DNA of 64,000 nt from Ceratothoa steindachneri (taxonomy: Eukaryota > Arthropoda > Malacostraca > Isopoda > Cymothoidae). The first letter of the stretch is position 1. Every line of letters starts with the position of its first letter. The notes below the pieces were generated by a model. The model searched no databases, was not told where the DNA came from, and saw only the letters and a program-made list of their open reading frames with translations. Below are positions 55,366 through 64,000 of this stretch, piece by piece. Position numbers and translations under genes: made by a program. The stretch lies in assembly GCA_963969495.1 (NCBI GenBank), contig OZ018330.1, positions 45,686,894 to 45,750,893 on the forward strand, read 5' to 3'.

Positions 55366-58300
55366 GCACGGTTCCAGCGTGACACGATGTGTGCTCCAAA
55401 AAGGTCGAACGCAATACTGCCGGCGTTGTACAAGCTTTGGGAGCAGAGGCGTGGCGACAAATAGCCAAACGTGGTACCCTCCAGGGTGGTGTCCTGGGCA
55501 GAACCAGGGGCGCTACCGGCCCGAGAGCTATACGTAGCTCCCGAAGGAGTTTCCTGGCCCTAAACCCAAAGGGCTTAGGGTATGACTGGCGTCTCTCGGC
55601 GGCATAGGCACCGTCGAGATCAGCTGCAGATGCAGTGAAATCTGTTGGCGACTGAGGGAGGCGCCGGGCTCGCGCGTACAGGCTAGTGATGCACTGCACG
55701 CGGCGCAGAGCGAGTGCCATCTCCCCAGCATCGGCCAACAGGCTCTCAATGGGGGAAGTGCGGGATGCACCGGTCGCAAGGCGATGGGCGGTGTGGTGGA
55801 TCGAGGCCACCTTCGGCACTAAACGCTCGGCGCGGATGCATAAAACTCGCATCCGTAGTCGAGCTTCGAACGAACAAAGGATGGATAAAAAAGTAGGGCA
55901 GTAGCCCTATCAGCGCCCCAAGCGCTGAACGTCACGGAACGGAGAATATCCATGGCGCGGGTACAAGGTACCCTAAGGCTGCGAATATAAACGTCCCAGG
56001 TGAGGCGTCGGTTGAATACAAGACCAAGGAAACGGTGTGAATCAACCACATTCAGGCGCACCCCATTAAGAAACAAATCTGGGTCGGGGTGAAGCCGTGG
56101 ATGGCGGGAGAAGTGCACCAGCTTAGTCTTGGCCAAAGAAACTGAAACCTGTGAGCTTCCGCATAGCGAGAGACGCGGTTTAATGCCTGTTGGAATCGAC
56201 GCTCCAGAGTTGGCATCTGGGCCGGGCCAAGAGAGATTGAAAGGTCGTCCACGTAGAACGTAGAGAGAACATCTTCCGGGAGCACCGAGGTGATGCCGTT
56301 GATGCTCAGGGCAAAGAGTGTGACAGAGGACACTTCCCTGCGGGACAACCTCTTCCTGCTCCTTTGGGCCGGAGAGGGGTCCCCCCCACCGGTACGCGGA
56401 ATCAACTTTCTCGAAAAAATTCAGATATAAACATTGGGAGGCGGCCCTCGCCCCCATTGTGTGGAGAGTCTCCATGATACCGTATCGCCATGCGGTATCA
56501 TAGGCCTTCTCCAGATCGAAAAACACCGTGGCGTAGTGCTGTCTACGAAGGAAGGCCTCACAGACGGCCTTTTCCAGTCGGAGCAGAGCATCCGACGTGG
56601 AGTGGAACTTGCGGAAGCCGCACTGTGCAGAAGACAGATAACCTCCGCTGTCCAGGATAGAGGCTAATCTAACATTTACCAATTTCTCCATCAATTTGCA
56701 CACGCAAGAGGTTAGAGAGATTGGGCGGAAACCGGTCGGAGTAGAGTGATCTCTCCCCGGTTTGCGAAAGGCGAGCACAGTAGCGATTCGCCAGGAATCT
56801 GGGAGGAGACCCTCCACCCAGATCCTGTTGAATAAATCTAACACAAAAGCCATGCCTCACTCACCCAAGTGTCGAAGCATGGCGTACGGGACATCGTCCA
56901 GACCATGGGCGGTGTCCGCGCACGAAGCAAGAGCGGAGCCCAACTCACTCACAGTAAACCTGTCGTTGAAGGGTTCTCCGCCTCTGGAGTAAAGTTCAGC
57001 CGGCGGCCTTCCGCGACACCACGACGTGCATTGAATGCTGGCGGAGCAGCATCTCGGCTAGAGAATGCGGAAAAAGCGGTCGCGAACGATTCCGCCACGG
57101 ACGCGGGGTCCGAGATTGCGCTTCCCATTCTCCGGAAGAACGGCAGCGTGGTCCTGCGAGAACTTGCCCCGAATCCTTGTGACTTGCTTCCACACCTCTG
57201 CTAGATGGGTCTTCCCGTTAAGTGAAGACACGTATGCCCGCCAAGAAGAGCCGCGGGCGTGCTTCGAAATATACCGGAACATAGCCCTAGCCCGAAGAAA
57301 TTCAGCGAAATCGTTCGGGCGGCGCTTATAGCGCATGTAGACATAATGCTTCTGTTTGAGGGCCGTCTCATAATCGGCCGACCTCCAAGGGAGTGTTCGG
57401 CGTGCAAAACTGCCAGACGTAATGGGAATAGTAGTTAGGCAAGCGGCGATGAGGTTGCCGGTGAAGAACTCAACGGCCTCATCTACCGACCTAAACTCTC
57501 GACTGAGATAGAGAATTCAGTCATTTCCTGAAATGCAGGCCACCGCGCACGCGCCAAGCACCACCGAGGTGGGCTCTCCGGCGGCAGTTGCCCTGAAAAT
57601 GATATTAGAATGGGAAAGTGATCACTACCATAGAGGTCATCGACCTCCCCCCCCCCCAATCAAAATCAGGCTGTGCATCCGAAGAGCACAAAGATAGGTC
57701 AAGGCAAGAAAATGAAGCGGTTCTCGGACAGTGATGAGTAAACTCATCCATGTTTAAGACACTGATCTCAAGCTTTCGGATCAGATCGGCAAGGAGTGTC
57801 CCCTGGAATTTATTGAGTAATCTTCCCAGAGAGGATGCCTGCCGTTCAGATCTCCAAGCAAGAGATAGGGCCTCGGCAACCGTGCCACGACGCGGCGAAA
57901 GTCCCCCGCGTCGAAGACAGCTGACGGTGGAATGTACGCAGAAATGATAGTATACCTCCGATCCAGGTGAAGTTTCACAGCCAGTGCCTGAAAGGAGCTA
58001 TCTAAAGTGAGAAAGAACGGAGACATCATTCCGGGTGTAAACCGCGCATCCCCCAGCGCGGCCATCCCGCGGTGGTGGGGTCGCAAGAACCTTATACCTC
58101 GGGAGAGCGGGCAGGGGGCACGCGCCTAGAATGGTCTACTGCAGAAAAATAGCTAACGGGGAACGGGACGAGACGAGCCTCCGCAGCTCCTCCCAGTTGG
58201 CCCGGAGTCCACGGCAATTCCATTGAAGGAATATGCGCTCCAGGCCTAGCTCGGAGGAGATGCGGGGGCCCTCCTCGAACAGAAGACGCTCACACGAAGG

Positions 58301-61117
58301 GCCGTACGCTTCCCGGAGGCAGAACCCCGGGCGCTGTCGCCTTCGAGGACTTATTAGGGGAGGTTGGGCTCGCCATGCGAGTCTTTCCCTCCCTCCGCCT
58401 CGAAACCTTAGTCGGGCGTTGCGGCTTCGGAAGCGGGGGGCCCTCTTTTCGAGGAACCACCGTCTACGAGCCACTCGGTCCACCACATGGCGTGGGCGAA
58501 CGAGCCGAAGCTCCTTTGTTGATGTCCTCCTTTCGAGGGACAGCTTTAGGAATCCCGGAAGATGGCCTGACGACCAACTTCAGGGGTGTTTCCCCCTGTA
58601 AGTCTAATGACTCGGTGGAGGCGCGTGGCCGTTTCGCCTTACGGGAAATGGTCACGCTGGGGAAAGGAGGGGGGAGCCCTGGTTTTAGCCGGGGCTGGGT
58701 ATGAACCCTTTTTGCCACCAGCTTTACCAGGGGAGCGCCCGGGTTGAGTAGAACCCGCAGAAGGGCTCTAAATGGGCGCGGAAACAACCGTGCTCGTTCG
58801 CCTGGATGGGCCAGGAGCAGAGGGTGCCTTTCTAACTATTGCGGCATATGACGTCCCAGGCAGAGCCGGGTGCGCCAGGACCAAGTCCTTAGCCTCGCAG
58901 AATGAGAGTCGATCCTGGGACTTAACGGCCAGGATTTCTTTCTCAAAGAGATATGCACCACACTGCTTCGAAGAAGCGGGGTGCGGCTCTCCGCAATTGG
59001 CCACACACGAATGAGACTTATCGTGTGCGGCCTTGGTGCAATTTAAACAGACTTCGGGTGACCCCGACTTTGCACGTCAACAAGAACGATTCGTATGGCC
59101 GAAGCGGTGACAGTAATAGCATCGCCGCGGCAGTGGCACGAATGCCTTTACGCGTTAGCGGTACCAACCGGCACGCTCCGACTCAGGGAGCTTGTCACAG
59201 TCGAACGTCACGAAGAGTGTAGAGGTGGGTCTCGAGGCCCCTCCATGTTTTCTCATCACACGTTCGACCTTGACCGCCCCATGGTCGGCCAGCTCTAAGG
59301 TGATGTCCTCTATGGAGTAGTCAACGAGTTCCCTCGCATAAACTACTCCTTTCACAAAGTTCATGGTAGAGTGCGGCGTCACGCTCACCGGAGGGCCATG
59401 AAGTGTCCGAAGAGCACTTATCTTGGCCGCCTTGGCGGGATTCGCCAGAAGGCTCCCGTCCGAGAAACGGCTCACATTCGGCTCTCTACCAATTGCACTA
59501 GCTAATCCTCTCCTCTGATGGATCATGTTGCCCTTGGCCAACATGCTGCCATCAGTGGAGCGAATGACGAGGAAGCGTTTGAAGCCAGCGGGCTCGAAAA
59601 CGCCAGGTAACCTCTGAATGAGGGGCCCCGATGTCATCGAGGCTCCGCCGTGTGCAATTTTGGTCTTAGTCATAGTCAGGGTCTCCGCACACACACAGGG
59701 GGATAGAAGGGCTGGATGTGCCAATCTTAGCTTGGTCGATTGCCAAAGTGGCAGCAGACCCATCCGTCCACGCAGCCCCCGCGGATGGAGAGGGGACCCC
59801 CCCCCCCGTCTTTTTCTTTTTAGGAGAGGAGGGCGGGGAATGAACCCGCTTCTCACCTCCGCCAGCAGGAGCCCCCAGGCCAAATGGACCGGCCTCAGCC
59901 AGGTCCTTCTCCGAAATGGAGAAGGTCCTGGTGGTCGCAGGGGCATCGGGTGGAGGAGATCCCTCCCCTCCTTGTACTGCCTCGGAGGCCCCAGCCGTTT
60001 GGGGAGGACCTTGCATAGGGGCGGATTCGGGTTCGGTGCTTGGCGCCAAGCCCGGATTCCCCCCCATGGAAGGCCATACCGTCTGAGGCTGGGTTGCCTC
60101 AAGGACCATGTCTATTACAGGAGGGTCCTCCAGTTGGCCATCCCCTCCCAGGACATCGAATGACCCGTTGGCAGAGTCACCAGTCATGTGTGAGGACGCA
60201 CAGGCCTTGACCCCTGGCAAGGTTTAATATTCTTGCCAGCGTCTTTTGAGGGAAGCGACCGAAGGGGCCTGGCTTCCCTCTTCCCCCTAAGGGGGTTTAC
60301 CCTACCGAACCGCTTCAATGGGGAGCGGTCGGCAATGGGCTGCCTGCTGGCTTTCTTGGCAGTCACATTGGAAATAAACAGGGAGGTGCCCGAAAGCACC
60401 TCCAGAGAAGGGGGTGAGGGGGAGTCCCCTACACCCGTAGTCGTAGGAGAGGAGTAAGCCTCCTTTCCGGTTAGAGAAATATGGAGGGTTCCCTGCGCAA
60501 GCACATTGGGGAGGAGGCCTCCATTTTTTCGGTGGAGCTGCCCGAGGGCTGCTCCGTCGTTGGTACAGGTGGAATTAAGGGGATTTTTGGTTTATACTTA
60601 TCATTGGGCATGGTGACTCTCTTTTTATTACGTGATGCAATAGCACATCACCCCTCGCAGTAGCCCGCTCTGCAAGGGGTGCTTACGGGCCTGGCAGAGC
60701 CAGGTGCCGCCATTTAAGGCCACCCCTCCCGCCTAGTGACCTGGCAGCCCTTCAGCATGGCGGCTCCACCTTGGGCACGGCGTAAAATCAAGGATAGATG
60801 GTGAAGTGAGAAGGATAGGGGATGTGAAGAGGGTATGGGTGGTTTATGAAGCAGGTTGTTAAAAAAAAAACATCCCGAACCGGAGCTTAGGGGTTAGGGA
60901 ATTTGGCCCCTCAGCCCCGATGGTTGGATGAGAAGAAGGTCAGCATCTACCCTGTGAAATTAGAGGCTGACCAGAGAAAGTTGTGGGAGAGGTTGTATGA
61001 AAAGCGAGGAAACAAGTGTTTTCAAGGAAGGGGAAGAGGCTAAGCTGGGGTCGGACGGGGTGCTGAGTCCCGTCAGCACGGCCGCCAGAATGGCAAATCG
61101 CCGCGCCCCTTGCGGGG
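55366..61117 (-). mobile_element. I-like non-LTR retrotransposon copy C (duplicate of copy B lacking its 3' end)
   Basis: Part of the 15,023-bp duplication. It carries the same ORF1 and ORF2 with the same frameshifts, but the 3' ~1.0 kb of copy B (39319-40342) is missing. ORF1 maps to about 58273-60611 and ORF2 to the left of 58248. It is not an independent insertion. Confidence 0.92.
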
Positions 61118-63826
61118 AGAACAAAAAAATAGCAAACTTGCCATATACGGACTGGAAGGGATAGGAATTATTTAACTAACGACATTTGCAGTTTTCAAAC
61201 AATAATTGCCCGCATTAGAACTATGAAAAAAAGTGGCAGAGCACCAAAATAATGCTGACGAAAAAATGACACTGGTGTACACAGAAAAATGCGCACGAGA
61301 AAAAGAACAAAGTCGAGTTCGTTAATTGAGGTCCCGCGAAATAATGAAATTCAAAAGATCGGAATGACAATCAGTCCTGGATTTGGGAGGGATAGCCGCA
61401 CTGCGACAGGGAAGTGAGGATAAGGAAACCCCTTCAGCAACTTACGGCACGAAATACTGTTGTATGTGCGAGGGACGAGAAAACGGGGCTGTCTACGCTC
61501 ACGCATCGGAATCGGCGCACCTCCAACAACGCGATTAGCTCCCGCACTCGCTGGGATAGAAGAACCCGGCGCCTGGACGTGGGAGATGAGAGTCTTATGC
61601 TGAAGGCTAGCGAGATACCGCCGAAGAGACGAACTATATATAAAAGGGTGAATACTGAAAGGTAATGACAAGGGCACGAGGAGGACAAACTGAGGGTGAA
61701 CATGAGCAAGTACAAGTAATGACTAACGTTAGCAGTCAAAACTCATGAGGCTACCATTGGGAAAATCACTTACATTGATGTGAAAAGACTAGATTTTAGT
61801 TTACCCCCCCCCCCAAAAAAAAACCCTACGTAGAACATCTCCAGTTGGAAAAATCTTAGACGTGATCAATGCAGGGGGAATGAATATGTATATTAAAATA
61901 GAAACGAAAGTTCAGAGGTGAAACTTCCAGGTAGTTTTTCATAAAAAGCGAAATCTGAAGAGTGTCACGATCCATTTGAGGTGAATGTTTTTTTAGGAAA
62001 GAGCAAATGAGTGGAAACAACATTGTCCGAATAAAGTTACATGAGGGTACTAGGCACACTATTCAAGATGATTGCACCCGTTCCATCACAAGGTCCTCGT
62101 GGGGAGGGGAAGGGGGGGGACATACTAGTTAGTTCTTAACGTGAGGGGCGCATCAAAAGAGGAAAAAGTTTAAAAGACCACATATCAACTACTAGCCTTC
62201 GTGAGAGGAGGCGAAGTGAACCAGGCCCATTAATGAGACTCGTTGGCCACGGAAGTGAAGAGAAAACATCTGGAAACAACCCCGTAGAAGCACAAAAAGT
62301 ACTTCCACTTCGTATGCAACAAATGAGGCCTTCCTTCCTAGTCTAAACAAGCATAGAACAGAGGGGTGTAAGAGTAAGTGACCACCTCAGGCAGTAAAGA
62401 CATTCCTCCCTCAGACCCAGAAAGAGGGGATAAAAAGAGAACATGATGCGCCCCGTTTTCCGGTGACCAGCATGGGCTAGGGTAAATACGCTTTCCCCAA
62501 CATTCCAGGTTGAAATTCTGAAGACTAACCTCGAATGAGTAAACTTCTACTGGCGGTCACCATACCAGCAACGGTAACATCTCCATCACCTCGCGAGACA
62601 CGAGAATAATGGCTTAGACGTCGTCAGGCTTAGGGTATTCACAACAATCATCCAAATCACGGCTACGTTCACATCCAAAAATACGTCAACACAACAAGAG
62701 TCCAAGAGGTGGTGGATTGGAAGAGGATTTCATTTCAAAATCGCAAAAGGAAATTGCTATACTAACGCTGGTATTTTGGCTAGTAAAGAAAAAGGGCGGA
62801 TAAAAGGTAAATAAATAGGCTTATTTTAATTGCGTTGCTCGGGTAAAGAGGAATGTAAAAGAAAATGGTAAATACAAAGGAAAAATGCGTAAAAAAGACA
62901 ACCGCAGAGCCTCTTACAGGCATTTAGACCGGGAGAGCGCACAAACCTCCATTCTACGTTCTTAAACGGGAAAATGAGAGGCGCTGGAGAAACACGATCA
63001 TAGAAGAACGATAAACTCTATTGCAGTGTATAACAAAGGGCTCTTAAAGGATCCCAAAGTAGAGTGCCATTCAAACACCCTACCAGAGGAAGCTCCAGTC
63101 TGACAACCGAGCGATCTATCATCTGGGAACGAGCATAAATGGGCTACACTCAAAACGTACCCATGTTCATCTCTCCTAACGTTTGACCTGGGCGTCTCTC
63201 ACTTCTTTTAATGAAACAAGATTAACTAATGTGGCATTCGCAATGAAACAAGCACAAGCCACCATCTACCGCGGGTCAAAGAAATCACCACTGAGGCCCC
63301 ATACCCAAGTGCGCGATTTACACCCAGGAACCTCTCGAATATCGGTGCTATGAAAAAAAAGGCCATCGAGGGATTTGAGAGAGAACCGAGTTGGTACAGA
63401 AATCCATCGCGAGTTTCCGAATCGATGAAAAGTTGATTTGGGGAAGGAGGATTCACGCGAATACATCCTGCTCAGCGAGGTTAATCAAGGCAAAATGATA
63501 GGAAGAATCAAGGCAAAGGGATAGGGAAGTACAGTTATTATCAAAACTAAGAAACAAACATTAACGAAGGTATCTATCGCATAAATTTGCAAGCACTGTA
63601 AGAAAGTGAAAATGTTAACGAAAATCAGTCACTAAGACCACATAAATGGACACATCTTTTCGCACCTATCATTAACTCTCGCATCCAGTACACAAACCCT
63701 TCTTACGAGAAAGCCACTCCTCTCGGTCTTTATTTTATGTTACCGTTGCCAACACACCACCAATATAACAGACATAATGATGAGTAAAATACGGGACAGT
63801 GAAAAGGTAGATAAAACAACACTTAC
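61118..63826. other. Duplicate of the intron at 46095-48803
   Basis: Same sequence at the 15,023-bp offset. No gene recognised in either copy. Confidence 0.6.
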
Positions 63827-63925
63827 CCCCGGAGGTGCATTCTGACTAGACGTTTCTGAAGAACTATAATTTAGATGACCAGGAAAATTTAAATTAGAGC
63901 CTTCGCCCTGCCAGCCGAGGTCACC
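63827..63925 (-). CDS. Duplicate of BTB-ZF exon 3
   Basis: An exact counterpart of exon 3 shifted by 15,023 bp, with the same acceptor and donor. In the direction of transcription it lies 5' of exon 1, so it cannot serve the visible head in normal order. It would belong to a second head (exons 1 and 2 predicted near 68.2 and 64.2-65.4 kb on the same offset) if the duplication is real and complete beyond the window. Otherwise it is an assembly duplicate. Confidence 0.6.
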
Positions 63926-64000
63926 CTGAAACGCAAACACAGGGGAAACAACGATGAGTGCGAAGCTTTCGGTAATCGATAGGCAAGATCATCAGTTACT

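Larger units (their letters stand above)
55366..64000. repeat. Tandem duplication, unit 2 (runs off the window)
   Basis: Second copy of 40343-48977. It holds most of an I-like retrotransposon, the empty-looking intron sequence and a copy of exon 3. The only difference I noticed is T to A at 60164 (first copy 45141), which changes Thr to Ser in the ORF1 reading. The copy is cut by the window edge, so its true length is unknown. Confidence 0.95.

Overview
Eukaryotic, almost certainly arthropod DNA, and most likely crustacean. The reasons are a TTK-type BTB domain of the kind found in crustacean 'longitudinals lacking'-like proteins, many microsatellites and minisatellites, and an arthropod transposon mix (Gypsy, I-like and Jockey-like non-LTR elements, mariner, Tc1, hAT). 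Species assignment is inference. No rRNA, tRNA, CRISPR array or prokaryotic operon was seen.

The single host gene I can support lies on the minus strand and spans nearly the whole window. It is a lola-like BTB/C2H2 zinc-finger locus. Its 5' common part is at the right. Exon 1 (53147-53232) is tiny and carries the ATG. Exon 2 (49201-50415) carries the rest of the BTB domain plus a low-complexity region with an internal 381-bp duplication. Exon 3 (48804-48902) encodes 33 aa. To the left are six intact, mutually exclusive-looking terminal exons, each with one C2H2 finger pair and its own stop codon (38453-38803, 29635-29874, 18865-19236, 15051-15374, 11319-11558, 2450-2716). A seventh terminal exon (39221-39318) is cut by a retrotransposon. 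Every predicted coding junction is phase 0, so any terminal exon can be joined in frame to the common head, as in Drosophila lola.

The introns are full of mobile DNA. The largest items are a 6.3-kb Gypsy-type LTR element (20881-27207) nested in a dead mariner; a TIR element (27509-28804); a Jockey-like element (31017-33530); and several copies of one I-like non-LTR family with RNase H (34923-37124, 39319-46094, 55366-61117 and short 3' pieces around 51.5, 53.4 and 54.7 kb). Tc1 and mariner fragments, a hAT MITE and a ZBED5-like hAT fragment are also present. Three unrelated tandem arrays (39-bp, 31-bp and about 80-bp units) sit in the intron before the last terminal exon.

The right part carries a very recent tandem duplication with an offset of exactly 15,023 bp. 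Bases 55366-64000 repeat 40343-48977 with a single substitution noticed. This second copy includes exon 3, and if it continues beyond the window it would also include a second BTB head. It is either a genuine duplication of the gene's 5' half or an assembly duplication.
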